A stretch of DNA of 64,000 nucleotides, taken from Palleniella intestinalis (lineage in GTDB: Bacteria; Bacteroidota; Bacteroidia; Bacteroidales; Bacteroidaceae). Below, piece by piece: positions 8,188 through 18,088 of the stretch (position 1 is the stretch's first letter; each line of letters starts with the position of its first letter). The notes under the pieces are model-generated. The model worked only from the letters and a program-made list of their open reading frames with translations, was not told the origin of the DNA and searched no databases. Made by a program: the position numbers and the translations under genes. The stretch is from assembly GCF_013166595.1 (NCBI RefSeq), contig NZ_JABKKG010000002.1:248001-312000 (forward strand). Direction: 5' to 3'.

Positions 8188-9228
8188 ATGATACTCGAGA
8201 AAATAGAAGCACTGAAAGTTGAGGTGGCAAACATGACTGCCAAGAACGCATCTGAGACTGACGAGCTGTACGTGAAACATTTGAGCAAGAAAGGTGACAT
8301 CACACTCCTGATGCAGGATTTCCGCAATGTCCCTGCCGACCAGAAGAAAGAAGTCGGCATGAAGATTAATGAATTGAAGCAAATGTGCATAGCGCGCATC
8401 AACGAACTGAAAGAACAGACTGCAATACAGGAAAACGGTGACGAGGCAATCGACCTGACACGCACAGCATACCCGATAGAGCTTGGCTCACGCCATCCAC
8501 TGACCATTGTCAAGAACGAAATCATAGATATTTTCCAGCGCATGGGCTTCACTCTTGCTGACGGTCCTGAGGTAGAGGATGACCTGCACGTGTTCACAAA
8601 GATGAACTTTGCAGCAGACCATCCGGCGCGTGACATGCAGGACACATTCTTCGTTGAGCAGTCAAAGCTGAACGATGTTACCAAGAACATACTGCTCCGC
8701 TCACACACTTCCTCTGTGCAAGCTCGTGTAATGGATGCCTCACAGCCTCCAATCCGTGTCATCTGCCCTGGACGTGTGTTCAGAAACGAGGCAATCACAG
8801 CACGTGCACACTGCTTCTTCCACCAGGTAGAGGGTCTGTACATTGACAAGAATGTATCTTTCACAGACCTGAAACAGGTGATGCTGACATTCGCCCGCGA
8901 GATGTTCGGACCGGAGACAAGCATCCGTCTGCGCCCTTCATATTTCCCATTCACCGAGCCTTCGGCAGAGATGGACATCTCCTGCCATATCTGTGGCGGC
9001 AAGGGATGCGGATTCTGCAAGCACACAGGCTGGGTGGAGATTCTCGGATGTGGCATGGTTGACCCTAATGTGCTTGAGCTTTGTGGCATAGACTCCACAC
9101 AGTACTCAGGCTACGCATTCGGCATGGGTGTGGAACGTATTACCAACCTAAAGTATCAGGTAAGCGACTTGCGCATGTTCTCTGAGAACTACACTCCGTT
9201 CCTTAAGGAATTCGAGAACGCATACTAA
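8188..9228 (+). CDS. pheS: Phenylalanine-tRNA ligase alpha subunit
   Basis: 346 aa, full length. PheS forms the catalytic part of the alpha2-beta2 PheRS that charges tRNA-Phe. The N-terminal coiled-coil region (about residues 1-90) binds tRNA. The class II motifs follow: HPLTIVKNEI, the motif 2 region RVFRNEAITARAHCFFHQVEGL, and motif 3 GYAFGMGVERI (strings shortened). A four-Cys cluster CHICGGKGCGFCKHTG is seen near residue 270, as in Bacteroidetes PheS. No pheT is adjacent, so the beta subunit is encoded elsewhere. Confidence 0.97.
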   Translation: MILEKIEALKVEVANMTAKNASETDELYVKHLSKKGDITLLMQDFRNVPADQKKEVGMKINELKQMCIARINELKEQTAIQENGDEAIDLTRTAYPIELGSRHPLTIVKNEIIDIFQRMGFTLADGPEVEDDLHVFTKMNFAADHPARDMQDTFFVEQSKLNDVTKNILLRSHTSSVQARVMDASQPPIRVICPGRVFRNEAITARAHCFFHQVEGLYIDKNVSFTDLKQVMLTFAREMFGPETSIRLRPSYFPFTEPSAEMDISCHICGGKGCGFCKHTGWVEILGCGMVDPNVLELCGIDSTQYSGYAFGMGVERITNLKYQVSDLRMFSENYTPFLKEFENAY

Positions 9229-9233
9229 TATAA

Positions 9234-10925
<1,692 letters not shown>

Positions 10926-11089
10926 TATAACGACACCTTATTATATATTTAGGTGCGCAAGAACAATGTTTGGTCTGAACTACAATGGACAAAAACAAGA
11001 GCAATATATTCAACAGCCTACGCAAAACTGTCATGAATTGGCACACTATTTGTAGGTCTACAAAGCGGACCAAATACACAACAAACATT

Positions 11090-11671
11090 ATGGAAGAAAA
11101 AGAACAGAATATAAACGAGGAGCTTCAGCCTGAGGTTGAAGCTCCTGTGAATGAAGAAAGCACTGCTGAAGAAACAAAAGAAGAGTGCTGTGAAGCAAAG
11201 GAAGAGACACAGGAAGAAACTCCTGCCGAGCCAACTCTCGAAGAGCAGATTGAGGGATTGAAGACTCAACTTCTCTACAAACAGGCCGAGTTCGACAATT
11301 TCCGCAAACGTACACTTAAAGAGAAGGCAGACTTGATTCTTAACGGAGGAGAAAAGACTGTCAAAGCCATTCTCCCCGTATTGGACGATTTCGAGCGTGC
11401 TGTACAGCAGGCGGAGAAGGCTGAAGATGTTGCAGCTGTCAAAGAGGGTATGGAACTTATCTTCAAGAAATTCCTCGACACGCTGAAAAAAATAGGTGTC
11501 GAGAAGATGGAAACTCAGGACGCTGATTTCAACACAGACCTTCATGAGGCTGTCGCTCTTGTACCGGGCATGGGTGATGACAAAAAGGGCAAGGTCATTG
11601 ACTGTGTGCAGACAGGCTACACCCTCAACGAAAAAGTCATCCGTCACGCCAAAGTTGCAGTCGGACAGTAA
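11090..11671 (+). CDS. grpE: Nucleotide exchange factor GrpE
   Basis: 193 aa starting at MEEKEQNINEE. The longer upstream reading has non-conserved residues. A Glu-rich disordered N-terminus (about 1-55) leads into the long coiled coil and the conserved segment YKQAEFDNFRKRTLKEK. The beta-wing domain ends VIRHAKVAVGQ, typical of GrpE. It releases ADP from DnaK and works with DnaJ, encoded next. dnaK itself is not in the window. Confidence 0.95.
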   Translation: MEEKEQNINEELQPEVEAPVNEESTAEETKEECCEAKEETQEETPAEPTLEEQIEGLKTQLLYKQAEFDNFRKRTLKEKADLILNGGEKTVKAILPVLDDFERAVQQAEKAEDVAAVKEGMELIFKKFLDTLKKIGVEKMETQDADFNTDLHEAVALVPGMGDDKKGKVIDCVQTGYTLNEKVIRHAKVAVGQ

Positions 11672-11839
11672 TATTTGATTTTGACATTATGGTGGGTTCA
11701 AAACAACAAAATCAGATAATCTGACAAAAAGACACACTATTCTCCTACACGACAGTTTGGCAGACAATGAACAAAAAAACGGACGTGACCCCACCACAGA
11801 ACAGGTAGAAAACAAACGTAACTCACAGAACACACCACT

Positions 11840-13033
11840 ATGGCAAAAAGAGATTATTATGAAGTGCTTGGCGTTGGAAAACAGGCAAGTGCTGATGAAA
11901 TAAAGAAAGCTTACAAGAAACTCGCCATAAAATATCACCCTGACCGTCAGGCAGGGAAAAGCGAGACTGAGAAAAAAGACGCAGAAGATAAATTCAAGGA
12001 AGCTGCCGAGGCTTACTCTATCCTTTCCGATGAACAGAAGCGCCAGCAATATGACCAGTTCGGATTCAACGGCCCTAACATGGGAGGCGGATTCGGTGGT
12101 AGCGGTGGCTTTGACGGCTTCGACATCAACGACATCCTTAACTCTGTCTTTGGCTCCGGATTCAATTTCGGAGGAGGCGGTGGAGGCTTCGAAAGCTTCT
12201 TCGGTGGAGGCGGAGGAGGCCGTCGCCAGCAGGTTCACCGTGGCTCTGACCTTCGTCTGAAAGTAAGACTCAACTTGCAGGAGGTGGCATCCGGCGTGAC
12301 AAAAAAATTCAAAGTGCGCAAGGACTGCACATGCCCGCGCTGCAACGGCTCAGGTGCAGAAGGCAACTCCATGCCGGAAACATGTAACACCTGCCACGGC
12401 AGCGGATATGTTCTCCGCTCACAACAGAGCCTCTTCGGCATGATGCAGACACAAAGCCCTTGTCCTGAATGCCAAGGAGAAGGAAAGGTCATCAAGAACA
12501 AGTGTACACAATGCCATGGCACCGGTCTTGTCAAGGATGAGGAAATCATAGAAGTACAGATTCCGGCAGGCGTGCAGGACGGTATGGTTGTTACTGTTCC
12601 GGGCAAAGGAAATGCAGGCGCACACAATGGTGTAAACGGTGATATTCAGGTGTTCATCACAGAAGAGCAGAACGACACCTTCGTACGTGACGGCAATGAC
12701 ATACGCTACAACCTGCTGCTTGACTTCCCTACCGCCGCTCTCGGTGGAAAAGTGGAAGTGCCAACCATTGACAACAAGAAATTGGCAGTCACCATCGAAC
12801 CTGGCACACAACCCGGGAAGACACTCCGCCTTCGCGGAAAAGGCCTGCCTGCAGTGCAGGGATATGGCTATGGCACGGGCGATATGGTGCTGAACATCTC
12901 TGTCTACGTTCCTAAAACATTGTCAAAGGACGAGAAGAAAGCTCTTGAAAAGATGCAGGACAGTGATAATTTCAAGGCTGACAGCACCACAAAACGCAAC
13001 GTATTCGAGAAGTTCCGCAGTTTCTTCAATTAA
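11840..13033 (+). CDS. dnaJ: Chaperone DnaJ
   Basis: 397 aa, type I DnaJ. The J domain (1-75) carries YHPD (the HPD motif). A Gly/Phe-rich region (about 80-130) follows, with unusually long glycine runs. All four zinc-binding CxxCxGxG repeats are present ([32 protein letters not shown]). The C-terminal substrate-binding domains end near EKFRSFFN. It delivers clients to DnaK and stimulates its ATPase. The gap to grpE is about 170 bp and holds no gene. Confidence 0.97.
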   Translation: MAKRDYYEVLGVGKQASADEIKKAYKKLAIKYHPDRQAGKSETEKKDAEDKFKEAAEAYSILSDEQKRQQYDQFGFNGPNMGGGFGGSGGFDGFDINDILNSVFGSGFNFGGGGGGFESFFGGGGGGRRQQVHRGSDLRLKVRLNLQEVASGVTKKFKVRKDCTCPRCNGSGAEGNSMPETCNTCHGSGYVLRSQQSLFGMMQTQSPCPECQGEGKVIKNKCTQCHGTGLVKDEEIIEVQIPAGVQDGMVVTVPGKGNAGAHNGVNGDIQVFITEEQNDTFVRDGNDIRYNLLLDFPTAALGGKVEVPTIDNKKLAVTIEPGTQPGKTLRLRGKGLPAVQGYGYGTGDMVLNISVYVPKTLSKDEKKALEKMQDSDNFKADSTTKRNVFEKFRSFFN

Positions 13034-13105
13034 TCAACTGCATTTTTGAAACACAAAAAAACAGCGGCAGAAACTTAAGTATTCTGCCATTGGAAACATT
13101 TTGAC

Positions 13106-14395
13106 ATGAACTATTCTGAAACAATAGATTATCTATACAGTGCAGCCCCGGCCTTCACAAAGGTTGGGGCTGCTGCGTATAAGCCGGGACTTTACACAAC
13201 AGAAGCACTCGACAAGCACGCAGGACATCCTCACAAAGAGTACCTCACAGTACATGTTGCAGGAACAAACGGCAAAGGTTCTTGCAGCCATACCCTCGCT
13301 GCCATACTCCAAACAGCAGGAATGAAAGTTGGCCTCTATACCTCTCCTCATCTCATATCTTTCCGTGAACGTATAAAAGTCAACGGCAAACAAATCAGCG
13401 AGGAATACATCGTCAACTGGGTTGAACGCAACAAAGATTTCTTTGAAACACTCTCACCATCATTCTTTGAACTTACAACCGCCATGGCACTGGAATATTT
13501 CCGCGACTGTGGCGTAGACATCGCTGTCATAGAGGTTGGACTTGGCGGCAGACTTGACTGCACGAACATCATCACTCCTATACTGTCGGTCATAACAAAC
13601 ATATCTTTCGACCACACACAATTCCTCGGTAACACTCTCGCAGCTATCGCTTCAGAAAAGGCAGGCATAATTAAACCCGGCGTTCCCGTAGTCATTGGTG
13701 AGACAACTCCTGAGACACGCCACGTGTTTCAGGAAAAAGCAACTGCCCTAAATGCTCCGATTCACTTCGCAGAGGACAGCAAATTCATGCTTGACGGTGA
13801 CTTCGAGCTGAAAGGACTGTATCAGGAAAAGAACAGACAGACAATCCTTAACTGCCTGATTCCTCTTGCTCGACAACTGAAAGCGCACGGAATAAACATC
13901 AGCAATGCTACCAAGAAAGTGAGATATGCCATGGCTCACGTCTGTGAACTCACAGGACTGATGGGACGCTGGCAAACTCTAAACAGCAAGCCTTTAATAA
14001 TATGCGACACAGGACATAACGTTGCCGGGTGGGAATATCTCTCAAAACAAATAACAGAGACATTCTCCTCACTTCCGGAAAACGGAAACAAGACACTACG
14101 CATCGTGTTCGGTATGGTTGACGATAAAGACATCAATCATGTAATGGAACTGTTGCCAAAAGAAGCAAGATACTATTTCACACAAGCGGAAAATCATCGC
14201 GCCGTTCCTGCCAACACTGTTGCCGACATCGCCACAAGACATTTCCTGACCGGAAACACTTACAATTCCGTGCCCAAAGCCTACGAGGCGGCACTGAACG
14301 ACTGCACTCCTGACGACATGCTCTTCATTGGCGGTTCAAGCTATGTTGTCGCAGACCTTCTCACCTATCTGCATCCTTACTCAAACAACCTCTAA
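13106..14395 (+). CDS. folC: Bifunctional dihydrofolate synthase / folylpolyglutamate synthase
   Basis: 429 aa, the normal length. FolC ligates glutamate to dihydropteroate and then extends the polyglutamate tail on folates. The ATP P-loop HVAGTNGKGS (about 50-60), the segment IAVIEVGLGGRLDCTN and SFDHTQFLGNTLAAIASEKAGI (shortened) are diagnostic. The C-terminal domain includes ICDTGHNVAGWEYL and VFGMVDDKDI. It is cytoplasmic. It precedes a DMT transporter gene by 28 bp, so co-transcription is possible. Confidence 0.96.
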   Translation: MNYSETIDYLYSAAPAFTKVGAAAYKPGLYTTEALDKHAGHPHKEYLTVHVAGTNGKGSCSHTLAAILQTAGMKVGLYTSPHLISFRERIKVNGKQISEEYIVNWVERNKDFFETLSPSFFELTTAMALEYFRDCGVDIAVIEVGLGGRLDCTNIITPILSVITNISFDHTQFLGNTLAAIASEKAGIIKPGVPVVIGETTPETRHVFQEKATALNAPIHFAEDSKFMLDGDFELKGLYQEKNRQTILNCLIPLARQLKAHGINISNATKKVRYAMAHVCELTGLMGRWQTLNSKPLIICDTGHNVAGWEYLSKQITETFSSLPENGNKTLRIVFGMVDDKDINHVMELLPKEARYYFTQAENHRAVPANTVADIATRHFLTGNTYNSVPKAYEAALNDCTPDDMLFIGGSSYVVADLLTYLHPYSNNL

Positions 14396-14423
14396 GCCGA
14401 GGGGAACAAATCGCACACTAATC

Positions 14424-15317
14424 ATGAAAAACCTCTATGGCCACATAGGAGCATTGCTCGTCACAATCGTATGGGGCACAACCTTCATAAGCAGCAAAGT
14501 ACTGCTGAACAACGGACTGATGCCGGATGAAATCTTCTTCATGCGCTTCCTCCTTGCATACATCTGCCTTGCGCTCATCTCCCACAAACGACTATGGGCC
14601 GACAACCTGAAAGACGAACTGACCCTATGCGGTCTCGGAGTAATGGGCGGTTCACTGTACTTCCTTTTGGAAAACATCGCACTGACAATGTCCACAGCAG
14701 CAGAAGTCTGCATCCTTGTGTGTACCTGTCCACTCATCACTGCTTTGCTAATCGCAATGTTCTACAAGGATGAGCGACTCAGCAAGAAGCAGCTGGTCGG
14801 CTCCATTGTGGCTTTTGTCGGCATGATTCTTGTCGTACTCAACGGGCAGCTTGTTCTGAAACTCAATCCGTTAGGCGACATTCTCGCCTTTGCCGCCTCC
14901 ATAGCATGGGCGGTCTACTCACTCCTTATGCGAAGAATAATGAACCACTATGAGCCGGACTTCATCACACGCAAGATATTCTTCTATGGCGTGATGACAA
15001 TCTTGCCATACATGTGGTACAGTGGCAGTCTCACAGGAAACACCCTCGTTAACGGTTCGCCACTAAATGGGGAGACGATAGCCGTCATCTCCAGCAACAT
15101 CCTGTTCCTCGGACTTATAGCTTCCTTCCGCGCGTTCCTTCTATGGAATTGGGCAATGCGCCGTCTCAGAGCCGTCAAATGTACGAACTATGTCTATCTC
15201 CAACCCATGGTCACCATCATCATCGGTTTCCTTGTCCTTGATGAAGAGATAACCATAATGGGACTATGCGGAATGCTTGTCCTCACAGCCGGTATGATAA
15301 GGGCGTTAAGAAAATAA
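14424..15317 (+). CDS. EamA/DMT-superfamily transporter
   Basis: 297 aa starting at MKNLYGHIGALLVTIVWG. A longer reading overlaps folC and was rejected. Ten hydrophobic segments form two EamA repeats, the first opening with the WGTTFISSKVLL pattern and the second with AFAASIAWAVYSLLMRR. Such 10-TM proteins usually export or import amino acids, nucleotide sugars or other metabolites. The substrate cannot be predicted. A strong hairpin terminator follows 40 bp after the stop. Confidence 0.88.
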   Translation: MKNLYGHIGALLVTIVWGTTFISSKVLLNNGLMPDEIFFMRFLLAYICLALISHKRLWADNLKDELTLCGLGVMGGSLYFLLENIALTMSTAAEVCILVCTCPLITALLIAMFYKDERLSKKQLVGSIVAFVGMILVVLNGQLVLKLNPLGDILAFAASIAWAVYSLLMRRIMNHYEPDFITRKIFFYGVMTILPYMWYSGSLTGNTLVNGSPLNGETIAVISSNILFLGLIASFRAFLLWNWAMRRLRAVKCTNYVYLQPMVTIIIGFLVLDEEITIMGLCGMLVLTAGMIRALRK

Positions 15318-15356
15318 AGCCCGGACAACAGACTATATATATCAGACAAACTATAT

Positions 15357-15411
15357 AAAATGTTCCGCTTCATGCCACAGCAATAAGCCATGGCACAAAG
15401 CGGAACATTTT
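15357..15411. terminator. Bidirectional hairpin terminator
   Basis: A perfect 14-bp outer stem (15357-15370 with 15398-15411) is flanked by A and T runs, with a further TGCCA/TGGCA pair inside. It ends both the DMT transporter and the minus-strand secreted operon. Its internal 36 bp recur almost unchanged at 15912-15947. Confidence 0.85.
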
Positions 15412-15835
15412 ATTTGATGCGTTTATATGTATCTGTATGTTCAAAGCCCCCTACAGCCTCCGGGATTGCACGCTGATACAATCTTAGTGTCGTGTCCGTA
15501 AGTTCCATAATTGTTTGATAATCCACGTAATTTCTTTTATTTATATACACAAGATATTTTCCACTTGTCTCCTTGCCAACATTCTTTTCCTCAAACTTTA
15601 GAGGAACGGATGTAGATATATAATATCGATCCTCCAACGTCACGGTTTTCCAAATAATCTTATAGGAACATGTACGTATGATTTTGTCTGCGGTAAATTC
15701 TATTCTTATCACTTTGTTCTCATCAGATTGGATTTGTTCCCATTTCGTACCAATAAGGTCTTTGACATTAAATGATTGAGCAGAACAAGTCAGACTTCCG
15801 AATAATATAAATAGTGTAATTAAAAATGTCCTCAT
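15410..15835 (-). CDS. Small secreted protein, paralogue 1 of 3
   Basis: 141 aa, with the start taken at MRTFLITLFILFGSLTCSAQ, a clear signal peptide. An upstream in-frame start would add 17 residues before it. The mature part starts SFNVKDLIGTKWEQI and is rich in alternating hydrophobic and polar residues, as in a small beta-barrel or lipocalin-like fold, ending TDTYKRIK. It shares its layout with the next two upstream genes: SFN-KDL-GTxW, IEFT, a run of beta strands with YY, VGK-GKY, and a final YKRIK or YRRIK. No named family is recognised. It is the last gene of the operon. Confidence 0.7.
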   Translation of the reverse strand: MRTFLITLFILFGSLTCSAQSFNVKDLIGTKWEQIQSDENKVIRIEFTADKIIRTCSYKIIWKTVTLEDRYYISTSVPLKFEEKNVGKETSGKYLVYINKRNYVDYQTIMELTDTTLRLYQRAIPEAVGGFEHTDTYKRIK

Positions 15836-15911
15836 AGCGTTATTCTTTGAGTAAACATGGAAACCAATATAAGCAACAGTATGCAAGTCGTATCAAGAAA
15901 GCGTCCCGTTT

Positions 15912-15947
15912 CATGCCACAGCTATAAGCCATGGCACAAAGCGGAAC
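15912..15947. repeat. Second copy of the operon-end hairpin core
   Basis: 35 of 36 bases match 15371-15406. It lies directly downstream of paralogue 2, as the first copy lies downstream of paralogue 1. This shows that the duplication unit was gene plus 3' hairpin. The outer stem has decayed (GTCCCGTTT facing AAGCGGAAC), so termination here is probably weak. Confidence 0.85.
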
Positions 15948-15954
15948 TGGCATT

Positions 15955-16386
15955 TTATTTTATGCGTTTATATCTATCCACATACTCTTTGCTACCGACT
16001 GCTCTGGGAAGTTTCCTGTGGTGAAAAGCCAGATATGTATCAGTAAATTCAATTATTGTATAGTAATTCCAAAAATCTCTTTTACTGACATGATAAACAA
16101 AATATTTACCAGTCATATTTTTGCCTACATTATGTTCTTCAAATTCCGAAGGAATAGTAGCTGATAAATAATAGCTATCCGTTAATACAAATGTGCCACC
16201 GCTACTTTTATAAGTGAATGTACGTATAATGTTTGTAGCTGTAAACTCAATCGTTACATCTTTCTCAGGATCTTGATTGCTGATTCGCACCCATTTCGTA
16301 CCAACAAGGTCTTTGGCATTGAATGATTGAGCGAAGCAGGTCAGACTGCAGAAAATAACACATAGTGTACACAGGAATATTCTCAT
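15955..16386 (-). CDS. Small secreted protein, paralogue 2 of 3
   Basis: 143 aa with a signal peptide ending LTCFAQ. The mature protein begins SFNAKDLVGTKWVRI and contains IEFTATNIIRTFTYK and VGKNMTGKYFVY, parallel to its two neighbours, and ends YKRIK. The predicted mature part is about 124 residues of mostly beta structure. It lies 34 bp downstream of paralogue 3 and about 120 bp upstream of paralogue 1. Function is unknown. A periplasmic or secreted binding, inhibitor or lipocalin-like role is possible but unproven. Confidence 0.7.
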   Translation of the reverse strand: MRIFLCTLCVIFCSLTCFAQSFNAKDLVGTKWVRISNQDPEKDVTIEFTATNIIRTFTYKSSGGTFVLTDSYYLSATIPSEFEEHNVGKNMTGKYFVYHVSKRDFWNYYTIIEFTDTYLAFHHRKLPRAVGSKEYVDRYKRIK

Positions 16387-16420
16387 AACTGTTAGATTTT
16401 ATGTAAGTAGTTGCACAACA

Positions 16421-16849
16421 CTATTTTATTCGCCTATATTCATAAGTAGCAGTTGGTCCTCCTATAGTGCCTGGAATCTTTTTGTGATGCAAAATAAGAG
16501 CTTTGTCCGTAAACTTTGTGATTGTATAATAATACAACATGTTTCTTTTCTTGACATAATATACCAAATACTTGCCTATTGTGTTCTTGCCAACTTTCTG
16601 TTCCTCAAAAATAGACGGAATTGTATCTGACAAATAATATTGATTATTCAATGTCACAGTCCTGCCACCAGATTTATAACGGATTGTCAGAGTCATATTT
16701 GTTGTCGAGAACTCAAGGGTTTCAGATGCATACTCATCTTCACCTTGGATGTCCTCCCATTGCGTACCTACAAGGTCTTTGGCATTGAATGATTGAGCAG
16801 AACAGGTCAGACCCAATAAAAATGCACACATTAAGAACAATGTTTTCAT
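16421..16849 (-). CDS. Small secreted protein, paralogue 3 of 3
   Basis: 142 aa with signal peptide MKTLFLMCAFLLGLTCSAQ. The mature part starts SFNAKDLVGTQWEDI and keeps the same blocks as its neighbours (YYLSDTIPSIFEEQKVGK, GKYLVYYVKKRN), ending YEYRRIK. Its start is only 5 bp from the stop of the upstream C39-like protein, so the two are very likely co-translated and perhaps act together. An immunity or inhibitor role towards the protease-like neighbour is one possibility. I see nothing that proves it. Confidence 0.72.
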   Translation of the reverse strand: MKTLFLMCAFLLGLTCSAQSFNAKDLVGTQWEDIQGEDEYASETLEFSTTNMTLTIRYKSGGRTVTLNNQYYLSDTIPSIFEEQKVGKNTIGKYLVYYVKKRNMLYYYTITKFTDKALILHHKKIPGTIGGPTATYEYRRIK

Positions 16850-16854
16850 AAATT

Positions 16855-18078
16855 TTATTTGTTTTTTTTAGGAAATTTAATTATATAATCTTTTAAAAAC
16901 TCATAGTCATATCGAGTCTCATATTCTCCTGTACCAGGATTAACACATTGGTATGCATCAACCCCTGAAATATCGTCATAGTAGCCAACAACTATCACTT
17001 CATGTGTACCACCATTAACCGTTACCAGTACAATATCTCCATTATCTATGCAAGAAACAATATCAGAAATATTAATAATTGCACAATCAAATTGGCATAT
17101 CCCATTTATAAAGTCAAGAAAATCACTCGGATATATACCTACTTTTTTAATATCTGCATCGAAATGGCTATAGTACCATGTATCAAGCATATACAAGTCC
17201 GTATAATATGTACTAAATGTAAAATTTCCGTCCATAAGTAGTTGGCATGTTGCAAGCGCAGATGTTACACAGTTCATATTATGTGTCTGCTTTGGGTATT
17301 TTACAGGCAAATCTTTAGCAAACAGTTTTTCATTTGGCAGTGGCTTGTGAGTATCATTTGGGAGAGTTGGTGGAGTTGTAGTTGTATGAGAATTATTATT
17401 ATTGGGATGATACTCACCTACAGAAGGCTCCGTGTAATCAAAATCATCATATGCATCCAAGTCATCGTTATCATTATCGCTATAACTGTAGTCGAATCCA
17501 TCTGAATCGCTATCACCGGAATGGTCGTGTCCGAAATGCTCGTATGTGAAGATGCCGTCCTCATCATCGTAGCCCATAGATGTCACATGACCGTTGTCAT
17601 CAGTAACAAAGAACAAATCATTATCACCATCACCATCTGTGTCAAAGCCGTAAAAGTGCGAGTCATTGTCGTCTGTATCGTAATTATTCGACCAATCATC
17701 GTTACCATCATCAGGCCATGAATCATTGTAGTCATCATTATAACCGTCATCATCAGGCCATGAATCATTGTAGTCGTCATTATAGTCACCACTATCAGGC
17801 CACGAATAATTGTAGTCGTCATTATAACCGTCATCATCAGACCACGAATCATTGTAGTCATCATTATAGCCACCATCATCAGACCACGAATCATTGCAGC
17901 CGTCATCATAATCGTCCCACACGTAATCATCATCGTAGTAATCATCATCCCACCATGAATCATCGTAGTAGTCATCGTAGTCATCATACCAATCGTCCCA
18001 GTAATCGTCCCAGCATGCCATTGCATTGGTACTGTACAGCAAAGGTAGTAAAATTAAAAATATTCTTAATAGTTTCAT
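16855..18078 (-). CDS. Secreted protein with acidic W/Y/D repeat domain and C39-like peptidase domain
   Basis: 407 aa. A signal peptide (about 1-21) precedes an extraordinarily acidic, aromatic stretch (22-215) made almost only of Asp, Tyr, Trp, Asn and Ser. It includes four to five copies of a 14-residue repeat (NDDYNDSWSDDDGY type, about 62-126). A segment DTDGDGDND near 146 resembles a calcium-binding loop. After a Pro/Thr linker (about 222-250) comes a C39-like papain-fold domain, with the probable nucleophile in MNCVTSALATC (Cys 270), His in GGTHEVIVVGYY (His 359) and CVNPGTGE (Asn 380). Cysteine peptidase activity is inferred. The repeat region may bind metal or mineral, or act as a cell-surface spacer. 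Confidence 0.75.
   Translation of the reverse strand: MKLLRIFLILLPLLYSTNAMACWDDYWDDWYDDYDDYYDDSWWDDDYYDDDYVWDDYDDGCNDSWSDDGGYNDDYNDSWSDDDGYNDDYNYSWPDSGDYNDDYNDSWPDDDGYNDDYNDSWPDDGNDDWSNNYDTDDNDSHFYGFDTDGDGDNDLFFVTDDNGHVTSMGYDDEDGIFTYEHFGHDHSGDSDSDGFDYSYSDNDNDDLDAYDDFDYTEPSVGEYHPNNNNSHTTTTPPTLPNDTHKPLPNEKLFAKDLPVKYPKQTHNMNCVTSALATCQLLMDGNFTFSTYYTDLYMLDTWYYSHFDADIKKVGIYPSDFLDFINGICQFDCAIINISDIVSCIDNGDIVLVTVNGGTHEVIVVGYYDDISGVDAYQCVNPGTGEYETRYDYEFLKDYIIKFPKKNK
17701..17895 (-). repeat. 42-bp tandem repeat inside the C39-like gene
   Basis: About 4.5 copies of a 42-bp unit encoding a 14-residue acidic/aromatic repeat. Copies differ by a few bases, so copy number may vary between strains. The opposite strand is open and His-rich only as a by-product. 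Confidence 0.85.
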
Positions 18079-18088
18079 GTGTTAAATT

